Position numbers and translations under genes: made by a program. A stretch of 64,000 nt of DNA, taken from contig NZ_BASE01000028.1 of NCBI RefSeq assembly GCF_000813125.1, forward strand, positions 1 through 64,000. The letters run 5' to 3'. This DNA comes from Mesobacillus selenatarsenatis SF-1 (GTDB taxonomy: Bacteria > Bacillota > Bacilli > Bacillales > Cytobacillaceae). Numbering within the stretch: position 1 is the stretch's first letter; each line of letters opens with the position of its first letter. The notes below the pieces were generated by a model. That model saw only the letters and a program-made list of their open reading frames with translations, searched no databases and was not told the origin of the DNA. Positions 34,651 to 42,489 of this stretch are shown here, piece by piece.

Positions 34651-35469
34651 CTAAAAAAGTTGTTGTCCGCCATCCGCAGAAATGGTTTGGCCGCTCACAT
34701 AGCTTGCAAAGTCTGAGGCAAAAAACAGAACCGGATGAGCAATATCTTCAGGTTCTCCAAGTCGCTTAACCGAGATCGATTTGACCAGGTTTGCTTGCTC
34801 CTCCATCGTCATTCTTTCCCACTGCTTCTTTGTTGACGGATTCGATATTACAAATCCAGGCGCTACGTTATTGACCGTTATTCCATAGGGACCAAGTTCT
34901 TGAGCCATTTGCCTTGTGAAACCAATCTGTCCAGCCTTAGCACTGGCATATGCCTGGATTCCAGTCAGACTTGTGCTGCGCCCTGCTCCACTTGAGATAT
35001 TAATGATTCGTCCATAATTCTGCTTTTTCATGTAAGGAGCAACTTCCTTTGTCGTATAAAAAGCGGCATCCAGATTAACTGCAAATATCTTTCTCCATTG
35101 CTCAGGACTTACTTCTTCTACTGGTTGATGAATTTGTCCACATACACCTCCAGCATTGTTAACCAATACATCGATCTTGTTAAATTTTTGGATCGTGTAA
35201 TCCACTAACAGTTTCACACTTTCCACTTCTGTGATGTCGCATGTATATGTATCAAAACGGTTAGATTTTTCATTCATATCAAGCCACTCATTAAGTTCCG
35301 TTTTCACTTCCATAAGTTCTTGATCCAATATATCTGTACCAATTACTGTTGCACCGTGCCTGAGGAATGCTTCGCAGATTCCTTTGCCAATTCCATGCGC
35401 TGCACCAGTAACCAGAACAACTTTTTCTGTAAAAAATGTCGATTGTAAACTGTTAACACTTTGAATCAA
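34651..35469 (-). CDS. short-chain dehydrogenase/reductase, first gene of the peptide/amide cluster
   Basis: A 272-residue classical SDR. VTGAAHGIGKG (nucleotide loop), NNAGG (~100), the catalytic Ser in NISSGAGRS and YASAK (Tyr-Lys) are present, followed by NNVAPGFV. An insert around MEVKTELNEWLDMNEKSNRFD lengthens the region after the second strand. AAGGGGTGG 5 nt before TTG 35469 decides the start; the frame extends to 35508. A sigma-A promoter lies directly upstream. Confidence 0.85.
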   Translation of the reverse strand: MIQSVNSLQSTFFTEKVVLVTGAAHGIGKGICEAFLRHGATVIGTDILDQELMEVKTELNEWLDMNEKSNRFDTYTCDITEVESVKLLVDYTIQKFNKIDVLVNNAGGVCGQIHQPVEEVSPEQWRKIFAVNLDAAFYTTKEVAPYMKKQNYGRIINISSGAGRSTSLTGIQAYASAKAGQIGFTRQMAQELGPYGITVNNVAPGFVISNPSTKKQWERMTMEEQANLVKSISVKRLGEPEDIAHPVLFFASDFASYVSGQTISADGGQQLF

Positions 35470-35506
35470 AATACCACCCCTTCGCTTGGTCCTGGATATT
35501 GGTAAC

Positions 35507-35535
35507 ACTATATAACAGTCTAAAAAGATTGTAAA
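35507..35535 (-). promoter_or_regulatory. sigma-A promoter of the peptide/amide cluster
   Basis: On the minus strand TTTACA (35535-35530), 17 nt, TATAGT (35512-35507). Beyond it, 35540-35760 is very A/T-rich with no coding frame. The remainder of the 456-bp gap to 35925 holds a weak TTCCAT/ATGGAA hairpin near 35762-35785 and the terminator at 35881-35910. Confidence 0.7.
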
Positions 35536-35873
35536 GATTATTTTTAGAATATTTATAATATTTAAAATATAAAACTATAGTCATATAAAATTAGCATTGT
35601 AGATAACTAAACTACTAATTATCGTAAAATACTTTTGTACTTGCTTTAGTTTGATAAAATCAATAATTTAAAAGGCAAATTATTATTTTTATACAAATAT
35701 ACGTAAAAATTATCAGGACCTTTTAGAAAAACAAAATTCTGATAAATTTTTTTTATAGCTTTCCATCTAAATCATTAAATGGAAGTTGATCCGTCGTAGC
35801 TCCTCACTCCCGAGCATCAGTTGATTTTCTTAAAAATCGCTCCTGTAAACGACATTTTCCGCCTTTCTTTGCA

Positions 35874-35910
35874 TAAAAAAAGCACACATTCAATCAACTG
35901 AATGTGTGCT
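35874..35910 (-). terminator. Rho-independent terminator
   Basis: Perfect 12-bp stem AGCACACATTCA (35881-35892) / TGAATGTGTGCT (35899-35910), followed on the minus strand by seven T. It ends the membrane-protein gene at 35926. Confidence 0.92.
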
Positions 35911-35925
35911 AAGTTTTATTGCTCC

Positions 35926-36585
35926 TCACAACTTCCTAACTTTACCCTTATCTTTTATCATGACATTAACCGCCCAAGCTTCCCCACTCATTGACCCTAC
36001 TTCTAATTTGGAAAGATCGATCTCGGTTTCAATGGTTACGATTTCTCTCTCTTTCCCATGTAGCATTACTTTATATGGACCTCCTTCGTTCATCAGGGAA
36101 AGCAGTGGTGTTTCATCTTCGAATAGGTATTTTTCATAGAATTCAATGTTGAATTGGACGGTTTCATTATTGTAATTTTCGAATGGCAGATCGCATGAAG
36201 CGGACATTGTGGTATCATCTTTCATTTCAAAGCGGCAGTGGCTGTTTTCCCGGTCATAGTGAACAGCATGAATACCTGAGGCCAGTGTTTTTTGGTAGGC
36301 ACTGACAAGTTCCATAGGAAGGAAAAACGCAAGCAAAATGGCAATTAAGACCATTCTATTATGATACATTTCAAGTGACCGCCCCAGGAAATAAAGACTA
36401 ATTATTAGAAGAATCAAGGAAGTAATTCCAACATAATGTAGCCCGTTGATAGACTTTAGAGGTATGTTTAACGCTGAAAATACATCCTGCCCAATAGGAT
36501 ATTCATGAGGAAAAGGAAAATTCAATGCCATCGAAAAAAGAAAAAGAATAATAGCAATGACAAAGTTTCTTTTATTTTTTATCAT
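35926..36585 (-). CDS. membrane protein of unknown function
   Basis: A 219-residue protein with membrane segments at ~8-24, ~48-68 and ~78-97, then an extracytoplasmic beta-rich domain (~100-219) with two Cys residues (SHCRFEMKDD...ASCDLPFE) that could form a disulfide. No family recognised. Single-gene unit with its own terminator. The 200-bp gap upstream shows no further feature. Confidence 0.68.
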   Translation of the reverse strand: MIKNKRNFVIAIILFLFSMALNFPFPHEYPIGQDVFSALNIPLKSINGLHYVGITSLILLIISLYFLGRSLEMYHNRMVLIAILLAFFLPMELVSAYQKTLASGIHAVHYDRENSHCRFEMKDDTTMSASCDLPFENYNNETVQFNIEFYEKYLFEDETPLLSLMNEGGPYKVMLHGKEREIVTIETEIDLSKLEVGSMSGEAWAVNVMIKDKGKVRKL

Positions 36586-36785
36586 AAAGAACCACCACCA
36601 TTCCGAAAATTCTATTTATCTATCAGTCAATCTCTACACATTTGCGTCCCCTCTAGAAGACCTAATTGGCTAAATGAAACATTGGGCGATTTTAAAAAAA
36701 TTACAAAATGACTATTAAACAAACAAGTAAAAAGATGGTCAATAAAAGTTAGATCATCCATCGTCTCTTTAATGCCCTCCTGGCT

Positions 36786-37196
36786 TTATTGAAACAGTCT
36801 ATGTAAAACATCAAATTGAATGATCCCCAGAACAATTAAAATAAGGGTGATGCCTTCTCCAAGTGACAGGATTGATTGTTTAGGATCAGCAGTATATTTC
36901 CACTCAAAGAATGCGCGGACAAAGCTTTCCAATGCTATGATCAAGGTCATGATGAAAAGTAACAGATTCATTGAAAAATCATGGAAGTATAATCGATACA
37001 TGAAAATCATATAAAAAGTTGCCGCAGTAATTCTGACCATCCAATCTACAATGCGGTGAGTGCGATTGATATGATTATAGGAAAATATCTTCTTTTTCAC
37101 TTTTTTTATATTAAACACTTTCATTAAAACGAACTTAGATACGGCTACTATAGCAAGGATCGATACAATAAGAAAAAAGAATTCCAGCCATGGCAT
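36786..37196 (-). CDS. DUF4181-like membrane protein
   Basis: A 136-residue protein with about four membrane segments. The motif KKIFSYNHINRTHRIVDW (~34-51) after the first segment resembles the DUF4181 family of Bacillus membrane proteins of unknown role. GGGAGTG precedes the ATG. It is divergent from the EamA gene across a 160-bp gap that holds a small CTCC/GGAG hairpin with a T-run near 37250-37270 of uncertain use. Confidence 0.72.
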   Translation of the reverse strand: MPWLEFFFLIVSILAIVAVSKFVLMKVFNIKKVKKKIFSYNHINRTHRIVDWMVRITAATFYMIFMYRLYFHDFSMNLLLFIMTLIIALESFVRAFFEWKYTADPKQSILSLGEGITLILIVLGIIQFDVLHRLFQ

Positions 37197-37356
37197 ATAA
37201 TCACTCCCTTTTGTACCATTTTACCATTTAGTCCCAGCTATTTGCACCTCCTACGGTGGAGTTTCTTTTTTGCATGTATTTTCAAAAAACTACTTCGCTT
37301 TTCGAAAAAGATGCTACAATACTATTTATATAATTTAGAAGAATGAAGGGAATATA

Positions 37357-38292
37357 ATGAACAAAAAATTATGGCTTACATACGGCATGTTGACTTTTGC
37401 AACGGCAACATGGGGCAGTGCATTCATCGCTGGCAAATATGCTGTCCAAAGCTTTGAACCCGCTACTGTCGCTTTTTTCAGGTTTTTTGGCGCGGTGATT
37501 CTGCTTATACCGCTTATGTTCGTGATGGAGAAAAATCGCCAAAAACCAAATTTGAAGGATTATGGTCTATTTGCAGTGCTGGGCCTGACCGGTATCGCCT
37601 TGTACAATATCTTCTTTTTCCTGGCCAGCAAGCATGCACCGGTTATCAAAAGCTCGCTATTCATCGCCTCCAATCCGGTGTTGATTGTGCTTTTATCGGC
37701 TCTGTTTTTAAAAGAAACAATCACACGCAATAATGTTATTGGATTGGCAATCGCCCTTTCTGGAGCCTTTTTCATCATAACCGAAGGACATCTGCTGAGC
37801 TTGTTCAAGCTTGGATTTGAACCAATCGACTTTGTGCTTATGGGCGCAGTCGTTAGCTGGGCATTATACAGTGTCGTTGGGAAAGTTGTTTTGAAAAAGT
37901 TCAGTTCGGTCGAGTCTACCACCTATGCCGTCGCTTTCGGCACCCTTTTCCTGATGCCCTTTGCCCTTGCAGAAACATCATGGCAGGATGTTCAGCAGGC
38001 AACTGGTACCACCTGGTTTGCGATTATTCATATGAGCGTTTTGGTTACGGTTGTCTCGTTCGTCATGTACTACAACGGAATCAAAGAAGTTGGCGCCGCG
38101 AAGGCTTCAATCTTCATTAATGTAATGCCGGTATCTGCAGTTATAATGGCTACTTTGTTTTTAGGCGAAAATTTCACTGCGGCCCATGCAATCGGAGCAG
38201 CCCTTGTATTATCTGGTGTTTATATTGGAACAAACCCACGGCTTTTCAAAAAGAAACAAGCCGAGAAATTAGTAAAAAATGAAATCGCATAA
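37357..38292 (+). CDS. EamA-family (DMT superfamily) transporter
   Basis: A 311-residue protein with ten membrane segments in two EamA repeats (~8-140 and ~150-290). ATWGSAFIAGKYAV at the N-terminus and the PVSAVIMATLFLGENFTAAHAIGAALVLSGV end (positions ~255-285) are typical. Members usually export amino acids or other metabolites. AAGGGA precedes the ATG. It lies 12 nt upstream of the acetamidase-family gene and the two form an operon. Confidence 0.9.
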   Translation: MNKKLWLTYGMLTFATATWGSAFIAGKYAVQSFEPATVAFFRFFGAVILLIPLMFVMEKNRQKPNLKDYGLFAVLGLTGIALYNIFFFLASKHAPVIKSSLFIASNPVLIVLLSALFLKETITRNNVIGLAIALSGAFFIITEGHLLSLFKLGFEPIDFVLMGAVVSWALYSVVGKVVLKKFSSVESTTYAVAFGTLFLMPFALAETSWQDVQQATGTTWFAIIHMSVLVTVVSFVMYYNGIKEVGAAKASIFINVMPVSAVIMATLFLGENFTAAHAIGAALVLSGVYIGTNPRLFKKKQAEKLVKNEIA

Positions 38293-38304
38293 GGAGTTGC
38301 AGCT

Positions 38305-39240
38305 ATGATTCATAAAATTCAACTGAAATCCGAAAATCTTCACGGTTCTTTTAGCAATGAATATAAGCCAATCCTTAAGGTGAATTCCGGAGACAGCATT
38401 CGCATGCAAACGCCCGATATTGAATGGGGCTACTCTGAATTAAAAGGTGTTGAGAGACAATTTTTCACGTCTGCCGTAAAAGAAGAGACTCCACTCCACC
38501 CGATGATCGGGCCGATTGAAGTTAACGGAGCAAAAGCCGGAATGGTTCTTGAAGTAAAATTGAACGATGTCGTACCAGGATGGTATGGCACAAATTGGGC
38601 AGGCGGCAAGAAGAGCTGGCAAAATGATGCAGTCGGTCTAACAGGGTCTGAGAGAATTCGCCTTGATTGGGAATTGGACAGCGACACAATGACAGCAGAA
38701 ACTGAAGTTGGTTCTCGTTCATTAAATGTCGCGCTTAATCCATTCATCGGCTTGATGGGAGTCGCACCAGCAGAACCAGGTGTACATCATACATCCCCTC
38801 CACGCTATTGCGGCGGGAATATCGACTGCAAAGAGCTAAAAAGAGGCAGCACATTGTATCTGCCTATTTCAGTTGATGGGGCATTGTTTTCAATTGGTGA
38901 TGGACACGCTGCGCAAGGCGACGGCGAAGTTTCCGGCACGGCCATTGAGTGCCCAATGGACTTGGTTGACATCACCCTTACATTCAGAGAGGATCTTCAG
39001 GTGAAAATGCCGCGGGCTAACACACCAGCGGGATGGCTTACCTTTGGCTTTAATGAAGACTTGAATCTTGCTGCCGGACAGGCACTGGATGAAATGGTTT
39101 CACTTTTGCGAGAACTTCATGGGATGGAGCGTACAGAGGCACTTGCACTGGCCAGTGTGACAGTCGATTTGAGAGTTACCCAGGTAGTAAACGGGGTTAA
39201 AGGTGTGCATGCGGTGTTGCCGCACGGTGCGATAAGATAA
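38305..39240 (+). CDS. acetamidase/formamidase family protein
   Basis: A 311-residue metal-dependent amidase. MIGPIEVNGAKAGMVLEV (~72-89), NPFIGLMGVAPAE, PPRYCGGNIDCKEL (~165-178) and FSIGDGHAAQGDGEVSGTAIE (positions ~193-213, with the metal Asp and His) are diagnostic. Family enzymes release ammonia from short-chain amides. Co-transcription with a DMT exporter suggests that substrate or product passes that pump. AAGGAG precedes the ATG. Confidence 0.9.
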   Translation: MIHKIQLKSENLHGSFSNEYKPILKVNSGDSIRMQTPDIEWGYSELKGVERQFFTSAVKEETPLHPMIGPIEVNGAKAGMVLEVKLNDVVPGWYGTNWAGGKKSWQNDAVGLTGSERIRLDWELDSDTMTAETEVGSRSLNVALNPFIGLMGVAPAEPGVHHTSPPRYCGGNIDCKELKRGSTLYLPISVDGALFSIGDGHAAQGDGEVSGTAIECPMDLVDITLTFREDLQVKMPRANTPAGWLTFGFNEDLNLAAGQALDEMVSLLRELHGMERTEALALASVTVDLRVTQVVNGVKGVHAVLPHGAIR

Positions 39241-39247
39241 AGAAGAG

Positions 39248-39276
39248 CCCCTGTGAAATTCGCAGGGGTTTAATTT
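39248..39276 (+). terminator. Rho-independent terminator of the acetamidase gene
   Basis: CCCCTG (39248-39253) and CAGGGG (39263-39268), followed by TTTAATTTT. Confidence 0.8.
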
Positions 39277-39304
39277 TGAGCACTTAGAAATGAATACTTA
39301 CAAA

Positions 39305-39829
39305 TTATTTATTTAAAATCCCCAGATAACTTTTCCATGGCCCAACTTCTTTGGTATACCTTTTAGCTAAAACTCTGGTTATTTGCGATAAGTGCGTTAA
39401 GTCATGTACTGCCCAAGTAGCGATTAGTTGTCTTGCCTCTACTTCCCCGTATTCCGGATGGACTCCCGTCAATACAAACTGCTTATCATCAACGATCAGT
39501 TCCTTCAGTTTCTTGATACTTTCCTTCCTCAAGGAAGAAAATTCACTAAGTTTTTCCTCAATTGATAGATGATTATAGTCTTTTAAATGTGAAAAACGGT
39601 CAAAAGCGGGGAACCTTTTATCATCTGTTTCCCCTAACATGATTTTAAGTCTTGGAATCCAATTATATTTTTCACCGTCGACGAGATGTCCGATTACTTC
39701 GGAAGGATTCCAAGTTCCCTCCCCTTCATTGCTGTACACCCAACCTTCTGATAATCCTGATAACAAAGCCTCCAAAGTTCCAGGCGTCCGCTCCAGGATT
39801 TCGATTGCATCATTCATGTTAAACACCAT
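39305..39829 (-). CDS. DinB-family (YfiT-like) protein
   Basis: A 174-residue four-helix protein of the DinB/YfiT superfamily, which holds metal-dependent thiol transferases and proteins of unknown function. WNPSEVIGHLVDGEKYNWIPRLKIML (positions ~42-67) has the first metal His (His48), and WAVHDLTHLSQITRVL (~139-154) has the H-x3-H pair. The three-His site is therefore complete. AGGTG precedes the ATG. Reaction unknown. Confidence 0.85.
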   Translation of the reverse strand: MVFNMNDAIEILERTPGTLEALLSGLSEGWVYSNEGEGTWNPSEVIGHLVDGEKYNWIPRLKIMLGETDDKRFPAFDRFSHLKDYNHLSIEEKLSEFSSLRKESIKKLKELIVDDKQFVLTGVHPEYGEVEARQLIATWAVHDLTHLSQITRVLAKRYTKEVGPWKSYLGILNK

Positions 39830-39978
39830 TTTCTACACCTGCCTTTTCGATATAAATCCATTTTATTTTCAGATGAGGATTTGTATGTAACACATTGTCA
39901 CACTTCTGTTCTTTTTCTGCAAAAATTCAATGGTATGATAGATTTGTCTGATTATTTTTATATAAGAGAGGCAATTAG

Positions 39979-40473
39979 ATGCTGACAATCAAAGAGGCTG
40001 CAGAACAGTTAACTTCATACGGAATAGATGCTGTTGATCAAGATGTTTTGATGTGGATTGAAGAAGGACTTTTAAAAGCCGAACAGGCTAATAGAAGATA
40101 TGCTTCGTATAAAATTCATCTTAAAGACCTGACAGACTTCATTATCCAAAAACATAACGACAGTTTCACCGCACAGCTGGAAAGTTCTAAACGGGAGAAT
40201 AACCTGCTTAACGAACAGCTGGAATTGCTGACCACACGATTACATATTGAGCAATCCAAGGTAAGGACGCTGAAAAAAATGCTGAATGCACAAATCGAAG
40301 CATCAGGCACTGAACCTTCGCAAATGGAAGAAATGTTAGGTCTAAAACAAAATACAGATAACCAGGTGCTTAGAAAAGAATTCAAGAAAATCCTCAAAGC
40401 CCTCCATCCCGACCGCGGTGGCGATGAAAGGCTGTTCAAGGTGTTTAACGAACATTACGAGAATTTAAAGTAA
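39979..40473 (+). CDS. MerR-like DNA-binding / coiled-coil / J-domain-like protein
   Basis: A 164-residue protein of three parts. Residues ~1-55 (LTIKEAAEQLTSYGI...WIEEGLLKAEQANRRYASYKI) look like an excisionase- or MerR-type helix-turn-helix. Residues ~60-110 are a coiled coil (LESSKRENNLLNEQLELL). Residues ~128-164 end in LRKEFKKILKALHPDRGGDERLFKVFNEHYENL, which contains the HPD tripeptide and flanking helices of a DnaJ domain. It may link DNA binding to DnaK recruitment. A single gene; AGAGAGG precedes the ATG. Confidence 0.75.
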   Translation: MLTIKEAAEQLTSYGIDAVDQDVLMWIEEGLLKAEQANRRYASYKIHLKDLTDFIIQKHNDSFTAQLESSKRENNLLNEQLELLTTRLHIEQSKVRTLKKMLNAQIEASGTEPSQMEEMLGLKQNTDNQVLRKEFKKILKALHPDRGGDERLFKVFNEHYENLK

Positions 40474-40482
40474 TGGAATCCT

Positions 40483-40608
40483 TCATTGATTCCTTCTTTT
40501 CGTAATATAAAAATAGGAGCTGACACCCATTAGCATCCCGCCTAAAACACCAATGGACGCTCCGATAGCGGTCCATTTAGTAGATAAATAGATGCCTGCC
40601 ATATACAT
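40483..40608 (-). CDS. 41-residue membrane protein
   Basis: A small frame starting MYMAGIYLSTKWTAIG, with one or two hydrophobic stretches (~1-8 and ~12-34, containing GASIGVLGGMLMG) and the basic tail TKRRNQ, so the C-terminus should face the cytoplasm. GGAGG lies 7 nt before the ATG at 40608. The frame is open to an upstream ATG at 40647 with no ribosome site. Convergent with the J-domain-like gene. Confidence 0.55.
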   Translation of the reverse strand: MYMAGIYLSTKWTAIGASIGVLGGMLMGVSSYFYITKRRNQ

Positions 40609-40711
40609 GATTAAGCCTCCGGTAAATAGTAGCATTCCCTTATACATAAAAGCTCATTTTCACATGTTTTCCATAAACTATTCTGCAAAAATTGGAAAAT
40701 ACCTTTAGGAA

Positions 40712-40754
40712 ATAAAAATGGAACCAGAAATCAACACTGCTGGTTCCATTTTTT
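40712..40754 (-). terminator. bidirectional terminator
   Basis: AAATGGAACCAG (40716-40727) and CTGGTTCCATTT (40740-40751) give a 12-bp stem, with T-runs on both strands. It closes the desaturase gene. Confidence 0.88.
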
Positions 40755-41645
40755 CTATTTATTTTTATAAAACCTCTCCCTGACCCTTTTTAAGCGCGCA
40801 TGGTAATTCAAAATGTCCAGTCGTGCTTTTTCCGCTTCAGGCGCGATCGGCCTTAGGTTCTCGATATCCCAATAATCAACGATGACATCGAGGACTTGAT
40901 CGAAATATTCCAGTGGACCGTAATTCGCCTCTTTAGCGATGATGGCCATCCGGTCTTCAAAATCTGGCATAACCGCTCCTGGCATTTTAAAGTTCATGAT
41001 GACATTGCCCAGGTAGTAGCAGTAATTAGGCTCTAATTCTAGGTGGTATTTGATAACATCTCGATAAAATGCGTAGTGAAGCGTCTCATCCTTTGCAAGC
41101 CGGCGGAGAAGCGTGGCCAATTCTCGATCATGCGGACCTGCTACCTTCGCGACATTATTGTAAAACACCATCGTCGCCAGCTCTTGCATTGAGGTGTAGA
41201 CCATCGTCTCAAATGGCGTATGAAAATCTGGATCCCAGCCATTCTCCAGCGTCATTTTATGTAATTGATGCAGCCGCATTGGTTCAACATTTCTGGTTAT
41301 TAACAGATACGTTTCCAGCAAATTTGAGTGCTGGTCCTCTTCTGCCGTCCATGTATGGACAAAATCTTTGATGACCGATAAAGACCCTTTAAATGTCTGA
41401 TCAAGATAAGAAGTAAACCACGGCAGGTTCACCTCAGTCAGCAGCGCTGTCTCAATCGCGGTGACTACTGGTGCAGGCAGTGTAATCTGGCTTTCATCCC
41501 ATGGCACTCGCTTGAAATCCATTGCTTTATCCCATGGCAAAAATTCATGATAACCCCAATCGATTTTTTCAGCACGCTTCTTATGCTCCTCGTAAAGTTC
41601 TCTAATCCTTGGCTCGAGTCGAAAATCCAGGTGGTTCGTCAGCAA
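40755..41645 (-). CDS. ferritin-fold acyl-[ACP] desaturase family protein
   Basis: A 296-residue soluble di-iron protein of the stearoyl-ACP desaturase family (FA_desaturase_2). The ligands are visible: Glu in TEVNLPWFTSYL (~70), EEDQH (~101-105), Glu in TSMQELATMV (~150) and DETLHYAFY (~183-191). WDKAMDF near the N-terminus is also typical. It should insert a double bond into an ACP-bound or similar acyl chain with O2 and electrons from ferredoxin. The start is TTG, 6 nt after GGAGGG. Most Bacillaceae use membrane desaturases (Des), so a soluble one is uncommon. Confidence 0.87.
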   Translation of the reverse strand: MLTNHLDFRLEPRIRELYEEHKKRAEKIDWGYHEFLPWDKAMDFKRVPWDESQITLPAPVVTAIETALLTEVNLPWFTSYLDQTFKGSLSVIKDFVHTWTAEEDQHSNLLETYLLITRNVEPMRLHQLHKMTLENGWDPDFHTPFETMVYTSMQELATMVFYNNVAKVAGPHDRELATLLRRLAKDETLHYAFYRDVIKYHLELEPNYCYYLGNVIMNFKMPGAVMPDFEDRMAIIAKEANYGPLEYFDQVLDVIVDYWDIENLRPIAPEAEKARLDILNYHARLKRVRERFYKNK

Positions 41646-41801
41646 TGCAGTCCCTCCAAATTATATACTAGATATTATGACCTGTTACTAAATACAACTC
41701 TAACATATTTTCTGAATTTTAACTAAATGAAAGGCTCTTTTTATTTAAAAATAGGAATTTAGGAGGAAGGAGTTATCCATTCGCTACAAATTCTCCATAA
41801 A

Positions 41802-41810
41802 TGGTATAAT
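41802..41810 (+). promoter_or_regulatory. extended -10 promoter of the redoxin lipoprotein gene
   Basis: TGGTATAAT is a perfect extended -10 element (TGnTATAAT), 52 bp before the start codon. No strong -35 is visible at the right distance. Confidence 0.55.
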
Positions 41811-41862
41811 GAGTTTTCAGCAAAACAATATATACTGAAGAAAATACATAAGGAGGTGCACC

Positions 41863-42384
41863 TTGAAGAAACTAGGTTTTTTAATGATGTTACTGATGAT
41901 AGGAGCTTTCCTAAGCGGCTGTTCTGAAGATAAATCTGAATCAACTGGCCTTTCCCTGCCTGATGAAAATGGCGAGGAAGTATCCTTTGAAAATATGGAC
42001 AAGCCTGCACTCGTTTTCTTTTTTACCGGAGTTGGTTGAGACTTCTGTAAATCGCAGCTGGTCGAGCTGCAGAACCGAAAAGATCTTTTCAGCCAGTTCC
42101 CTGGGAACATTTACGCCGTAAGCGCATCGTCTGTTAAGGAACATAAAGCGATGAAAGAAGAGTTGGGACTTGATTATCCAGTCATCTCGGATGAGAAATT
42201 GATATTGATCAAGAAGACAAACATGTTAGATCCAGAAGCTCCTATAGCCGTAAGAGGCTTCGCTGTACTTGATAAGGACGGCACAGTTCTTCATTCGCAG
42301 GAAATCGATACATTCGGCATAGAAGCAGAAGGAATCCTTCCATACGCTGCGGATATTGCAAATGGTGAGAAACCAACTGAATAA
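41863..42384 (+). CDS. redoxin-type lipoprotein with in-frame TGA: candidate selenoprotein
   Basis: Read through the TGA at 42037-42039 it encodes 173 residues. A signal peptide ends in the lipobox LSGC (Cys20), then a thioredoxin/AhpC-TSA-like domain follows. FFFTGVG-(TGA)-DFCKSQLVEL shows the TGA exactly at the first position of the CxxC active site, giving UDFC (Sec59, Cys62). The rest is intact: NIYAVSASS, DYPVISDE, AVRGFAVLDKDGTVLHSQEID. TTG start 41863 has GGAGGTG 4 nt upstream, and the gene has its own promoter and terminator. A hairpin of SECIS form begins 3 nt after the TGA. It would be a membrane-surface thiol-disulfide or peroxide-reducing enzyme. The alternative is a pseudogene made by a TGT/TGC to TGA change; no other lesion is seen. 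Confidence 0.72.
42043..42074 (+). promoter_or_regulatory. putative bacterial SECIS hairpin
   Basis: The lower stem is TTCTG (42043-42047) with CAGAA (42070-42074). The upper stem is CAGCT (42055-42059) with AGCTG (42065-42069), and a 7-nt bulge (42048-42054) lies on the 5' side. The 5-nt apical loop is GGTCG (42060-42064); 20 nt separate it from the TGA. A G at loop position 1 or 2 and this distance fit the bacterial SECIS rule, and GGUC also occurs in the loop of E. coli fdhF. Confidence 0.65.
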
Positions 42385-42390
42385 ATGCCA

Positions 42391-42423
42391 AAGAACCACC
42401 TTTGGTGAAGGTGGTTCTTCTAT
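42391..42423 (+). terminator. terminator of the redoxin lipoprotein gene
   Basis: Perfect 12-bp stem AAGAACCACCTT (42391-42402) / AAGGTGGTTCTT (42408-42419), then CTATTTG. Confidence 0.82.
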
Positions 42424-42489
42424 TTGTTCATTACGTTTACCTCTATCAAGAACAGATCGGAAACCGCCAACTTATGGAGCCTCCAAATA

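Noticed and set aside
42151-42384. Independent 77-residue gene starting at the ATG at 42151
   Set aside because: It is the C-terminal part of the redoxin frame that runs from 41863, it has no ribosome site of its own, and the upstream half of the fold is in the same frame.
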